DNA of 54,827 nt from Desulfohalobiaceae bacterium S24 (GCA_011389765.1 JAABTT010000016.1:1-54827); one strand, 5' to 3'. Positions 44,447-53,294 are shown, counted from the first letter of the stretch. Program-made: numbers and translations. Notes: generated from the sequence alone by a model not told the origin.

Positions 44447-46381
44447 ATGACGCTTGAATCCCAAGAGCAGAACATCTACCTCTCTCTCTCCACGCCCCTG
44501 GATGGAGAGGCAAACAAATTCTTCCTCCATGAAATTCAGGGACGGGAGCAGGTCTCCGGCTTGTTTTTTTTCCGGCTCACCCTGAGGAGTCAGGACAATT
44601 GCATCGATTTTTCCCAAATCCTGGGGCAAAAAGTCACCGTGGACATTTACCGGCATGACGGCAGCAAGCGCCCGATCAACGGCCTGGTCAGCCGCTTTGT
44701 CCAAGGCGCTTCTGAGAACAATTTCACCACCTACCACGCCGAAATCCGGCCCTGGTTCTGGCAGCTCAGCCTGAGCAGGGATTCGAAAATATTTCAGAAT
44801 CAAAACGTCCTGGATATTGTGGCCAATGTCTTTGCCGAATTCGGAATGAGCGATTTTGAGGACCGGACCACCGGCACATTTCTCCAGCGGGAATACTGCG
44901 TCCAATACCAGGAAACCGCTTTTGCCTTTATCTCCCGCCTGCTCGAAGAAGAAGGCATCTTGTATTATTTCGAACATGACTCCGGGACCCATACGCTGGT
45001 CTTGAGCGACGATTCAGGAACACACGCCCCCTGTCCCAATCAGCCCGGCGTGTATTTCAAGCAGGTTGCCGCCTCCTGGCGGCGGGACGACACCATCGAA
45101 TCCTGCACCCTTGAACAGCAGCTCATCCCCAACGAATATGCCACTGATGACTTCAATTTTGAAACCCCGGAGACCGATCTCTTGCAAAGTGCCCCCGGAA
45201 AAGAACCCGGAGATTTCAGAATCTACGAATACCCCGGAAAATTTGAGAATACCGGGGATGGAGAAGGCCTGGTCAACAAACGAATGGAAAGCCTTGAATG
45301 GAGTAAAAAGCTGCTGAAGGGCCGGGGCTACTGCCGTGGTTTTGCAAGCGGCTACACCTTCGAACTCGAAGACCATGAACGAACCGAGGTCAACGGCTCG
45401 TATTTCCTGCGTACGCTCTCCATCCAAGCCACTCAGGAAGGGTATGCCAATAGCTTTGAAGCCCTTCCCGCAGACGTTCCCTTCAGGCCGCCCTGCCGGA
45501 CCCCGAAACCGAAAATTTTCGGCACGCAAACAGCCATTGTCACCGGCAAGTCGGGCGAAGAGATCTGGCCGGACAGCTATGGACGGGTGAAGGTTCAGTT
45601 CCATTGGGATCAGCAGGGGCAGTACGACGAGAACAGTTCCTGCTGGGTCCGGGTCGCTCAGGTCTGGGCCGGCAAGACCTGGGGAACGCTTTTCACCCCC
45701 AGGATTGGCGCCGAGGTGGTGGTCAGCTTTTTAAACGGCGACCCGGACCGCCCGCTCATCGTGGGCACAGTGTACAATGCCGATCAGACCGTCCCCTATC
45801 CCCTGCCCGACAACAAAACCAGAAGCACCATCAAGACCTTTTCCTCCAAATCCGGCACGGCCGGCAACGAAATCCGGTTTGAAGACGCCCTCAACGATGA
45901 AGAACTCTATGTACACGCCCAGAAAGACATGAACATTCTCGTGGAAAACGACCGCAGCAAGGAAATCTTGAACGCTGAGACCAATACCGTCACCAAAAGC
46001 CGGACCACAACCATCAAGGAAGAAGACGACACCCTCATATTGGATCAGGGCAATCGGGTGGTTCAGGTCAAGACCGGGGACGAGACCCATACGATCGCCG
46101 GCAATTTTGTCCTGAACGTGGACGGCAATCTGACCATTGACGTCAAGGGCTCGGTCTCCATCAAGGCCGGGACCTCCATGAGCAGCGAGTCCGGGACTTC
46201 GATGTCGGCCAAGTCCGGGACCAGCCTGAGCAATGAAGCCGGAACAAGCTTGACCAACAAGGCTTCTATTTCCATGACCAATGAGGCCGGCGCTTCTTTG
46301 ACCAATAAGGGCAGCGCCTCCCAAACAGTCGACGGCGGCGGCATGCTGACCCTGAAGGGCGGCATGGTCAAGATTAACTAG
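44447..46381 (+). CDS. vgrG: T6SS spike protein VgrG
   Basis: Trimeric spike at the tip of the Hcp tube. The 644-residue protein has a gp27-like N-terminal half (FFLHEIQGREQVSGLFFF, EYCVQYQETAFAFISRLLEEEG) and a gp5-like half with the OB-fold motif SYGRVKVQFHWD and RIGAEVVVSFLNGDPDRP. After the usual needle it ends in seven eight-residue repeats of the type (A/S)GTS(L/M)(S/T)(N/A)(E/K) (46166-46333) and a GGGMLTLKGGMVKIN cap. There is no separate C-terminal effector domain. The following genes are probably its cargo and tip. Confidence 0.97.
   Translation: MTLESQEQNIYLSLSTPLDGEANKFFLHEIQGREQVSGLFFFRLTLRSQDNCIDFSQILGQKVTVDIYRHDGSKRPINGLVSRFVQGASENNFTTYHAEIRPWFWQLSLSRDSKIFQNQNVLDIVANVFAEFGMSDFEDRTTGTFLQREYCVQYQETAFAFISRLLEEEGILYYFEHDSGTHTLVLSDDSGTHAPCPNQPGVYFKQVAASWRRDDTIESCTLEQQLIPNEYATDDFNFETPETDLLQSAPGKEPGDFRIYEYPGKFENTGDGEGLVNKRMESLEWSKKLLKGRGYCRGFASGYTFELEDHERTEVNGSYFLRTLSIQATQEGYANSFEALPADVPFRPPCRTPKPKIFGTQTAIVTGKSGEEIWPDSYGRVKVQFHWDQQGQYDENSSCWVRVAQVWAGKTWGTLFTPRIGAEVVVSFLNGDPDRPLIVGTVYNADQTVPYPLPDNKTRSTIKTFSSKSGTAGNEIRFEDALNDEELYVHAQKDMNILVENDRSKEILNAETNTVTKSRTTTIKEEDDTLILDQGNRVVQVKTGDETHTIAGNFVLNVDGNLTIDVKGSVSIKAGTSMSSESGTSMSAKSGTSLSNEAGTSLTNKASISMTNEAGASLTNKGSASQTVDGGGMLTLKGGMVKIN
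46166..46333 (+). repeat. 24-base coding repeat in vgrG (octapeptide array)
   Basis: Seven 24-base units encode AGTSMSSE, SGTSMSAK, SGTSLSNE, AGTSLTNK, ASISMTNE, AGASLTNK and GSASQTVD. They alternate small residues with hydrophobic ones and end in charge, as expected of a triple-stranded beta-helix needle. Copy number in such an array can change by slipped pairing. Confidence 0.85.
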
Positions 46382-46397
46382 CAGAAACAAAAACAGA

Positions 46398-47186
46398 ATG
46401 AGCAGTCAAAATCAAAAGACCCGGGAGGTCCTGCGGGAAGACGGGAAACTCAAGGAAGTCAGTACGCTGAAAAACGGCGTTCTGGAGGGCGAGGTCCAGA
46501 GCTACGGTCCGGATGAAGCGCTGCTGCAACGGGTCCAATTTCACAAGGGCCGGCTGCACGGAGAATCCGCCCGTTTCGATCAGAACGGCCGGATCGTGGA
46601 GCAAAGTTCTCTAAAAAACAACTGCCTGCACGGGGCATACCTGAGTTTTGACGAACAGGGCCAAGTGCTCCAGAAAGCGGATTTTTGCAATGGAAAACTC
46701 CACGGCGAGCTTTCCATTTATCAGGACGGCCGGCAGCAGGCTCTGCTGCCCTACCAGGAAGACCGGCTCCAGGGCCAAGCCGTTTTTTTCGGGGACAGGC
46801 AGGAAATCCGAGGCCGCCGAGAATACGCCCGGGGAAAATTGAACGGACAGACAAACTGGTATGACCCGGACGGCCGGCTTCTCTTTCAAGAACAGTACCT
46901 CAATAATACACTCGAAGGCGAACGGACAGAGTACTACCCCTCCGGAGCCCTGAAAATACAAGCCTTCTACAGCAACAACCTTCTGGACGGGGAATATCTT
47001 GAATTCTATGAAAATGGCAACATCAAAGAACGCCATTTTTACAAGCATGGGGAACAGTGCGCCGAATCCATAGAATACACTGAAGACGGGGTCATGAAAG
47101 AGCAGGATGCTTCGGCTTTAGACCCGGAGGCCCAGGACTCGCAGACGAGCGGAAGTTTTTTCAGCAGAAAAAAGAAAAAAGCATAA
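46398..47186 (+). CDS. MORN-type repeat protein between vgrG and the PAAR-like gene
   Basis: A 262-residue protein without signal peptide, built of about eight repeats of 20-25 residues with the core pattern LxGExxxYxxxGxLxxxxxYxxG (for example GKLHGELSIYQDG and NTLEGERTEYYPSG). These are MORN_2-type repeats, as in YwqK-like proteins. The tail is Asp/Ser-rich and ends in RKKKKA. MORN-repeat genes sit beside vgrG in some other T6SS loci; a scaffold or adaptor for loading the tip is the natural guess, but this is inference. It starts 16 bases after vgrG. Confidence 0.85.
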   Translation: MSSQNQKTREVLREDGKLKEVSTLKNGVLEGEVQSYGPDEALLQRVQFHKGRLHGESARFDQNGRIVEQSSLKNNCLHGAYLSFDEQGQVLQKADFCNGKLHGELSIYQDGRQQALLPYQEDRLQGQAVFFGDRQEIRGRREYARGKLNGQTNWYDPDGRLLFQEQYLNNTLEGERTEYYPSGALKIQAFYSNNLLDGEYLEFYENGNIKERHFYKHGEQCAESIEYTEDGVMKEQDASALDPEAQDSQTSGSFFSRKKKKA

Positions 47187-47204
47187 AAGGGGATCTTGAA
47201 AGCC

Positions 47205-47594
47205 ATGGGATGTCTTGTCTGTTCAGGGGCCCCGCTGCAATGCAGCTTCGGGGCCGCTCCAAGCAGTTTAAGCGTACTGCCCAAGAACCGGGTCATGTGC
47301 GGCGGCCCTCCTGCGGCCACCATCATGGATAATATTCCCATGCTGAATATCATGCCCTTCGGGACCTGCACCTCCCTGGCCAATCCAAGCGTGGCCTCGG
47401 CCACGGCTGCAGCCCTGGGCGTCTTGACCCCCATGCCCTGCATCCCGGTCACCACCGCACCGTGGGTCACCGGCGCTCCCACCGTGCTCATCGGGAATAT
47501 GCCGGCCTTGAATGATGCCTCCACCCTGCTCTGCACCTGGGCCGGAGTTATCCAGATCCTCTTTGCCGGGCAGGTTCAAACCATGGTCCCTTGA
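47205..47594 (+). CDS. PAAR-like spike-tip protein (DUF4280)
   Basis: A 129-residue protein with the DUF4280/PAAR-like pattern: the N-terminal GCLVCSGAPLQCSFG, two further Gly/Pro turns (VMCGGPPAATIMDNIPMLNI and TAPWVTGAPTVLIGN) and a closing LNDASTLLCTWAGVIQI. It is predicted to sharpen the VgrG spike and carry cargo. Four Cys and one Cys pair near the N-terminus could bind metal. The ATG at 47205 is preferred to the TTG at 47196 because AAGGGGA is 11 bases before the ATG, too close to the TTG. Confidence 0.9.
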   Translation: MGCLVCSGAPLQCSFGAAPSSLSVLPKNRVMCGGPPAATIMDNIPMLNIMPFGTCTSLANPSVASATAAALGVLTPMPCIPVTTAPWVTGAPTVLIGNMPALNDASTLLCTWAGVIQILFAGQVQTMVP

Positions 47595-47618
47595 CCAGAA
47601 AAAATAATCGAGACGCAA

Positions 47619-48518
47619 ATGGATATTCACTTACACGGGAAAAAAACGACTGCCTTCTTGGTGTTAAATGTCCTTCTGGTGGTCCTTGTCTTTTTCGTCG
47701 GGTGGATGTCCGGCGTGATGACCACGGGTTCATCCAGGGATGGAACAATCGCTTCATCCCAGCAAAGCGCACCGGCGGCCAGCTCTCATGGCATGAAAAT
47801 CTCTGATATCACCTCGGCCCAGCAAACAGCCGCACGCTTGAAAAGCGGCAGCGGACAGCTCAAACGCCAGCCCATTCAGACCGCAACCCTTCAGGCCCGG
47901 AAGGAACAGCCGCACGCGACCCTCGGCCGGACGGACACTATAGAGGAGGCGTCCTCTGCTGCTCCGCCGGAGCAGCCTGAGCCGACTCCCTCCCAAAAGA
48001 CTGAAGCACAACCATCCCCCCAGCCGGCCCCTGAAGCTCCGCCCCAGGAAAAAACCAAAAACGATGCGGCTGCACCCAAAACAGCTAGCAAAGAGGTCGG
48101 CACACATCCCGCCACAGAGACTGAATCCAGCGCCGGTCCGCACCCCGACACCATCTATCTGCTGCAGGTCGGTTCCTATCTGGTGAAAAACAACGCCTTC
48201 AACACCCTGGAGGCCCTTGAGGACAAGGGCTATGCTCCGTTCATCCATAGGCTTTCCGATGCTCGGGACCGGACCTGGTATGTGCTCTACGCCGGGTCCT
48301 ACCCCAAGGCAAACCAAGCCCGGCAGGCCGCACAGGCCTATAAAAAGCAGGAAGAGTCCGTGGCTGTGCTCAAATCAGTGCCTGCTCCGGTCTTTGAACG
48401 CCGGCAAAAGCAAGGCGAGGCCATCACCAGGCCCGAAGCAGCGGATGACCCCGCCCCTGACGCGGAAGCCGACGGCCCAACGGAACAAAACCGGCCTGAC
48501 AGCGCCTCAAATGAATGA
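47619..48518 (+). CDS. SPOR-domain inner-membrane protein
   Basis: A 299-residue protein with one N-terminal transmembrane helix (about 12-33, N-in), a long Pro/Ala/Gln-rich periplasmic linker (about 40-170) and a SPOR domain (about 177-255: IYLLQVGSYLVKNNAFNTLE, WYVLYAGSYPKANQARQ). SPOR domains bind peptidoglycan strands lacking stem peptides, usually at the septum. It lies between the PAAR-like gene and a lipoprotein, both on the same strand and closely spaced. As TssL has no wall-binding extension, a wall-anchoring role for the T6SS is possible; a plain cell-division role is the alternative. Confidence 0.85.
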   Translation: MDIHLHGKKTTAFLVLNVLLVVLVFFVGWMSGVMTTGSSRDGTIASSQQSAPAASSHGMKISDITSAQQTAARLKSGSGQLKRQPIQTATLQARKEQPHATLGRTDTIEEASSAAPPEQPEPTPSQKTEAQPSPQPAPEAPPQEKTKNDAAAPKTASKEVGTHPATETESSAGPHPDTIYLLQVGSYLVKNNAFNTLEALEDKGYAPFIHRLSDARDRTWYVLYAGSYPKANQARQAAQAYKKQEESVAVLKSVPAPVFERRQKQGEAITRPEAADDPAPDAEADGPTEQNRPDSASNE

Positions 48519-49132
48519 ACATGAGCTCTCAATTGAACTCTCTCTTTCCGCCTGTGCTTCTGTGTCTCTGGTTGCTCATCACCGGCTGCGCACAGCGCAC
48601 AGACTTTAACGACGCCTACAGACAGGAGCTGCAGGGCTCCCTGCAGAACGTGCAATTCTATATCAGTGAAGGGATTGTACTGCGCAGGATCGAGGAACAG
48701 CTGCACAGGGCTGTTGCGTCTGATACACACGGCCTGCGCATCGAGCGCAGCAAAAAACTGATCGAAGTCTCAATTCCAAAAGGGACCCCCGGGATCCTGC
48801 AAGAAGCGGATGCCCGGACCCTCTTCGTTCAATTCGAACCATCGCCGCCTGGAGAGGAAATGGTCATTCCCTTCACCCGAATCCGCCGAACCGATATGGG
48901 ACAAGAGATTGTCTATATCTTTCGAGAGGGAACCCTAAGATACGAAGATCAGGAATATCAAGTTCTCTACCCCAAAAGGGAATTCCCGGTCTACCGCAAA
49001 GAGGGAGGCCGGCGGATCTGGTCGCATAATGTTGTCCGGGAGAGCTTTCCAGTGCTGCAAATCGACCCGGTCGACCATTTTTCCACCTTTGAGAAGCAAC
49101 GCAGGGTCGCACCAGGGTTGAGGCTGGACTAG
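48515..49132 (+). CDS. Hypothetical lipoprotein next to the SPOR gene
   Basis: The ATG overlaps the stop of the SPOR gene (ATGA), so the two are translationally coupled. The 205-residue protein has a lipoprotein signal peptide with lipobox LITGCAQ (Cys near residue 25) and a mature region with alternating strands (VQFYISEGIVLRRIEEQLH, RIERSKKLIEVSIPKGTPG, YRKEGGRRIWSHNVV). No family is recognised. A second ATG at 48521 is also in frame. It may be the outer-membrane partner of the SPOR protein; this is inference from coupling. Confidence 0.8.
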   Translation: MNMSSQLNSLFPPVLLCLWLLITGCAQRTDFNDAYRQELQGSLQNVQFYISEGIVLRRIEEQLHRAVASDTHGLRIERSKKLIEVSIPKGTPGILQEADARTLFVQFEPSPPGEEMVIPFTRIRRTDMGQEIVYIFREGTLRYEDQEYQVLYPKREFPVYRKEGGRRIWSHNVVRESFPVLQIDPVDHFSTFEKQRRVAPGLRLD

Positions 49133-49161
49133 GCTTCCCCAAAACAGTGAGGAGGATTGAA

Positions 49162-50667
49162 ATGCTAACCCCGGCACGGGCCTACGCCAAATATTTCCTT
49201 GAAGGCAGAGACGAGTTGACTGCGGAAGATTTGCAGCAGCGAACAGCCGAACAGCAATACGAGCTGGATGTGGCCATGTGGTACGGGACCCTGACCAGGG
49301 GTCCCTATGACGTGCAGCAGCTCTTGAAGCGGATTTTCACCATCCTGCACTGGGGACAGCTCTATTACAAACGGGACGGAACCTGGCGGCCCTGGCACCA
49401 GTCAGGAAGTCCGTTGTGCGCCTCCCTGTCTCACAGGGGCCGGGTCATGGTGCAGCTTCCCAAGGCCGAAAATGACATTGACCAGAGTTTCTGGAACTGG
49501 CTGAAAGGTAACTGCAGCAAGGTGGGGACCCGGATGGCCGCCACCCACGGTATCGACTACATCGATCTCAATGAAATGATCGAACTCGGTCACTTTCACA
49601 AAAAGCGTCTCGAAGAAACCAAGAGCAAAAAATACCACGGCATCCATTACGGCATGAATATCTGTATGGGCGGCTGCGGGAATACCAACCCCATATCCGG
49701 GAATACCATCCGCGCCGACGGGGAGCACGGGCATCTCTACCTTTACTGGCTGGCCCCCACCCGGGACCGCTACGGTGGTCTCCTGATTTCCTGCGAACCA
49801 TCGGCTCCGGCTGATATGTGGGACAACAGGTCTCATTTCTGGAGTTTTCATGTGCCGGACCAATACAGCGGCTCCCACGGACTGGGCGGCGGTCAGAGCT
49901 ATCAGGTCACCGGCGGCCTGAACTGGCAGGACACCGAAAAATGGCAGCATCAGGGACCGAATGATAAAAAGAACCTGGACAATAAGATCATCGACCTGTC
50001 CAGATCAGGCTGGCAATTTTTGCAGGACAAGCCGACCTACAAACTGGAATGGCTGACTTCCACCCGCGGCGGACCGCCGCCTGTTCCGCCCATGAACCAG
50101 CTCCCGGCCATCCTCAGGGCCTCCTATCTCACCAAACACAATCTGGAAATGGTCAAAAACGCCGTGGACAATCTCATCAAACAAAATCGGATCGAACTGA
50201 CCGACCTGCCCAAGGAACAGACCGATATCCGACAGCTCACCTCGGCCCTTTTTTTGCGGGACAGCGCCCAACAGCTCCAGACTGCCGACTGGAAAAACTT
50301 CAGCAGCGTGAAGATGACTCTCTCCGGCCGGGGACGCATTGTCACGATGGATACGGCTATGGAGACCTTGTACGAAAAGACCCTGGCCTCCCGGGATATC
50401 TGCAAAAGGAGCCAGGATCCGCCGGAACGCTATGCCAAGCACTTCACGGATCGCCGGGATGCGGCGCAGAATGTCCTCAATCAAATCATTGGCTACTTTT
50501 CCCGGGTCCAGAGGGGCAGCCGCAGCGGCAGGCTGCCCGCAGTAGGGGCCTTGACCGTCCTGATCCGGGCCGAGGTGGAGGCCCTGAACGCCGCCCGGCA
50601 GAGGCTTCCGGCCCCCCAGCGCAGGCCGCGTCCCAGGGGCGGACATTTTCAACCGATTCGCTTCTAA
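49162..50667 (+). CDS. Large cytosolic-type protein, possible T6SS cargo (HGH motif)
   Basis: A 501-residue protein without signal peptide. Not assigned to a family. The N-terminal part (about 80-260) is a distinctive globular module: SLSHRGRVMVQLP, TRMAATHGIDYI, YGMNICMGGCGNTNPISGN, EHGHLYLYWLAPT and GGLLISCEPSAP, with many Gly, Cys and His (His189 and His191 in the EHGHLY turn). The C-terminal 200 residues look helical and end in a Pro/Arg-rich tail. It follows the lipoprotein by 30 bases with GGAGGA 5-6 bases before ATG 49162 (a GTG at 49147 is upstream). Its position after vgrG and the PAAR-like gene suggests delivered cargo or an accessory of it. Confidence 0.85.
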   Translation: MLTPARAYAKYFLEGRDELTAEDLQQRTAEQQYELDVAMWYGTLTRGPYDVQQLLKRIFTILHWGQLYYKRDGTWRPWHQSGSPLCASLSHRGRVMVQLPKAENDIDQSFWNWLKGNCSKVGTRMAATHGIDYIDLNEMIELGHFHKKRLEETKSKKYHGIHYGMNICMGGCGNTNPISGNTIRADGEHGHLYLYWLAPTRDRYGGLLISCEPSAPADMWDNRSHFWSFHVPDQYSGSHGLGGGQSYQVTGGLNWQDTEKWQHQGPNDKKNLDNKIIDLSRSGWQFLQDKPTYKLEWLTSTRGGPPPVPPMNQLPAILRASYLTKHNLEMVKNAVDNLIKQNRIELTDLPKEQTDIRQLTSALFLRDSAQQLQTADWKNFSSVKMTLSGRGRIVTMDTAMETLYEKTLASRDICKRSQDPPERYAKHFTDRRDAAQNVLNQIIGYFSRVQRGSRSGRLPAVGALTVLIRAEVEALNAARQRLPAPQRRPRPRGGHFQPIRF

Positions 50668-50719
50668 ATCTATAGAAAGGAGTGTCAGCGCATTCCAGCA
50701 CAGACAAGGAGTCAACCTT

Positions 50720-51976
50720 ATGGGACGTTTGGATAGCTTGGGCATGGATTTTTCAGATTTATATGCCCTGGAACGTGGAGATCTGATCTATGGCTTGTCA
50801 GGCAAACGCGATGTCTATCGGAATCATTATCATCAAGAGACAGGTCTGGAAATTGAACAAAACAGCTGGTGGTCTCTTGATCAGTATAACAATACCCTTG
50901 GCATTTCCGCACCCATGGTCTCTGTGGAGCAGCTTGATATAATGATCGACTATGACAGGCTGCATCCCACGCAGAACACGCAGCGTGTCTTCCATGGAGA
51001 TCTCCTCCAGAAGATGGTCGGCACCCATCGACGGGACCCGCATGACATCTTCAGGATCGAAAAGCAGCAATTGATTGCCAAGGAAGGGATCCCTTCCCCT
51101 TCTGGAGATGAGATGATGACTGAAGACCAGCCATACAGAAGCGCTGTCTCCTGGAAAGCCATCCGGCGGGCCTGCAAGTTCGGCATCGAGTATGTCGTTG
51201 CCAAGCATGCCCGTTTCGGAACGATCATCCACTTCATCCTCGATGGTCTGGAGGACAAAGACATCCTGACCAAGAAGAAATTCCGCAACCAGCAGACAGG
51301 ACGGGAGGCCGTTCCCATCACGACATCGGAATTGAGGAATGCTTTCAGAAAATGGCACCTCCCGAATTTCAATGAATCGATCTACTTTTACAAAAACTTC
51401 ACCCATGTCCGGGCCCCCTGGGAGACAAATCCTGAAGCCTGGCAAAAATATGCCGAATCCCGGCTGGATAAATACAAGAACCAGCTTGCACAACTGATGC
51501 AGACGAACACTGGATATCCCTATCGGATGGAAGTCCAGCCCTTGCTTTTTGCAGCAACGGCAGCTGAGCGTCAAGGCTCCAGAAGCATCGCTGTTGACGC
51601 GCTTCGCAATGCAGTTGAACTCTTGGAAGACTTTAAGGCCGGAAGGAAACAACCGACTCAAGTGAACCAAATAACTGGCCTGAGCGGCCGGTCCTTGTCC
51701 AGCCATGTAAGAAATGCACTCGACAAATACAGCCGGCGGGGATTTTTTTCCCGTCAAGACAAACGGACCAAAAAAGCGCTGCCCCATCTCAGGCGTCTTG
51801 TCCAGCAGAATGTTGGAGACAGCCTGCTCAAAGCCCTCCATTGGTATCTGGAAATTGAGCCGAACAACAGGATGGTTTTGGGAAAGAATCTCTCGGATCG
51901 GCTTTCCAGAACCGGCCGATTGAGCACCCTGCTGGAAAAGGAATACATGTCCTGGCGCTTCAACCTGAGGCAATGA
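50720..51976 (+). CDS. Hypothetical protein of the post-vgrG block
   Basis: A 418-residue protein without signal peptide or membrane segment. Residues about 30-240 form a module with KRDVYRNHYHQETG, the WWSLDQYNNTLGISAP stretch, VSWKAIRRACKFGIEYVV, IHFILDGLEDKDI, ITTSELRNAFRKWH and VRAPWETNPEAW; from memory similar words occur in uncharacterised proteins near T6SS genes, but this is not verified. The last 160 residues look helical (ALRNAVELLEDFKAG, LSSHVRNALDKYS, SLLKALHWYLEI). The start has the strong site ACAAGGAGTCAACCTT. Its leader and first 24 codons recur at 54657-54786. Confidence 0.85.
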   Translation: MGRLDSLGMDFSDLYALERGDLIYGLSGKRDVYRNHYHQETGLEIEQNSWWSLDQYNNTLGISAPMVSVEQLDIMIDYDRLHPTQNTQRVFHGDLLQKMVGTHRRDPHDIFRIEKQQLIAKEGIPSPSGDEMMTEDQPYRSAVSWKAIRRACKFGIEYVVAKHARFGTIIHFILDGLEDKDILTKKKFRNQQTGREAVPITTSELRNAFRKWHLPNFNESIYFYKNFTHVRAPWETNPEAWQKYAESRLDKYKNQLAQLMQTNTGYPYRMEVQPLLFAATAAERQGSRSIAVDALRNAVELLEDFKAGRKQPTQVNQITGLSGRSLSSHVRNALDKYSRRGFFSRQDKRTKKALPHLRRLVQQNVGDSLLKALHWYLEIEPNNRMVLGKNLSDRLSRTGRLSTLLEKEYMSWRFNLRQ

Positions 51977-52038
51977 GGCAAGGGGCTTCCTGATCCCGAC
52001 TTCAGGCATTGCTTTGCAGCCGCCAGCCCTCTCAACCG

Positions 52039-52059
52039 AATCAACCGGAGTGGTTGATT
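52039..52059 (+). promoter_or_regulatory. Short hairpin just before the ribosome site of the 52074 gene
   Basis: AATCAACC (52039-52046), GGAGT and GGTTGATT (52052-52059) form a perfect 8-bp stem. AAGGAG begins at 52063, three bases after it, and the ATG is at 52074. It could hold or present the ribosome site; no further evidence. Confidence 0.4.
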
Positions 52060-52073
52060 GACAAGGAGTTAAC

Positions 52074-53294
52074 ATGGGACTGCCCTGGGATGAGGCCAAT
52101 GTGCCCAGAAATCTGAAAGTCATTGCTTCCCTGCGCTCAGGGGACAAACTCAGCGTCCTCAAGAAAGGGGCCAACCCGACCTATTTTTCAAACCTCGGTA
52201 AGAAAGGCCGTGGGCTCCGGGAGATCTTCGACAGGCAGCAAGGAGGCTTCTGGGCCGGCAAACGCGGCCTGGAGCGCTCCAGAAAGGGAGAGACCCTGCT
52301 GCAGGACAAGCAGTACCTCATCCCCCTGGTCTCCATCTTCCAGGCCGCGGTCCGAATGTGGCACCAGGGGCAGGGGGTGCAGCCTTTGGACATCGCCAAT
52401 GCCTTCCGCGGCCTGGAACGGATGAAATCCACCTACCTCAAATCCAGTCTGCAGCACCGCCAGAAAATGCAACAGATCCTGAGCACCATCAATCCCCTGA
52501 TACCCCGAGTCGGGGCCAGCCGCTGCATCCCTATCAAAAAAGGCAAAACCGTCAATCTCTTGAAACAGAAGGAACTGGCCGGCATCAAGACGTTTTTTGC
52601 CGGCTTTCTGAACTCCCCCGATAACGCCGGCTTCAGCCAGGAACAGAACGCCACCAACACCGAACTGCAATCTGTCTTTGGAACAGCCCAGCCCAGCCAG
52701 GCCGCCCCGACCCGCATCCCCACCAACGGGGGTATGCAGTACACCCGCCAAATGCTCGGGGTCTGCCGGCAATTCATCATGGACAACCACCGCAACCCGG
52801 GTTGGCTCGGGAAAAACAGACTCCCCAAAAACGGCGTGGATTCCACCAAAGCCCTGTACCAAGCCCTGAGTGGGGATGAGGCCATGCTGTTCCTCGTCTC
52901 CCAACTCGTGAACCAGGCCGGCATCGAAGCCTTAATCAGTGATGTTCTGACCTATCGCACCCCGGAAACCAAGCGGTATCAAAAATTCGACTGGCTCTTG
53001 TCTGCCTCGAACTTCAAAATGCTCCCCATCGCCTGGCATGAACATCAGATATATATCACTGTCCACAAACACACGGTGGAGATCACCTCGATCATGAACA
53101 TCGACTGCCAGTCTCCGGCTGCATTTCAGGCCTGCAATATTGCCAAAGACCCGACTGAGAACACGACCCCTATCCAACCCTATTCCGGGACTCGACTCAA
53201 GCTGCCCAAATTTGAAGCCGCCTTCACCCTGTCCTGCCGGCGCAACGGACAGACCATCAGTTGGCAGCTCAACACGGCAGAGGTTCAAACTTGA
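52074..53294 (+). CDS. Hypothetical protein of the post-vgrG block
   Basis: A 406-residue protein without signal peptide; no family recognised. The N-terminal two thirds look helical and basic (LKKGANPTYFSNLGKKGRGLRE, IFQAAVRMWHQGQG, QHRQKMQQIL), the last third beta-rich (HQIYITVHKHTVEITS, FEAAFTLSCRRNGQTISWQL). The start ATGGGACTGC resembles ATGGGACGTT of the 50720 gene, and both have an ACAAGGAGTYAAC ribosome site, suggesting the block grew from modules with a common 5' end. Position suggests a T6SS-linked role. The 97-base gap before it has a small hairpin. Confidence 0.8.
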   Translation: MGLPWDEANVPRNLKVIASLRSGDKLSVLKKGANPTYFSNLGKKGRGLREIFDRQQGGFWAGKRGLERSRKGETLLQDKQYLIPLVSIFQAAVRMWHQGQGVQPLDIANAFRGLERMKSTYLKSSLQHRQKMQQILSTINPLIPRVGASRCIPIKKGKTVNLLKQKELAGIKTFFAGFLNSPDNAGFSQEQNATNTELQSVFGTAQPSQAAPTRIPTNGGMQYTRQMLGVCRQFIMDNHRNPGWLGKNRLPKNGVDSTKALYQALSGDEAMLFLVSQLVNQAGIEALISDVLTYRTPETKRYQKFDWLLSASNFKMLPIAWHEHQIYITVHKHTVEITSIMNIDCQSPAAFQACNIAKDPTENTTPIQPYSGTRLKLPKFEAAFTLSCRRNGQTISWQLNTAEVQT

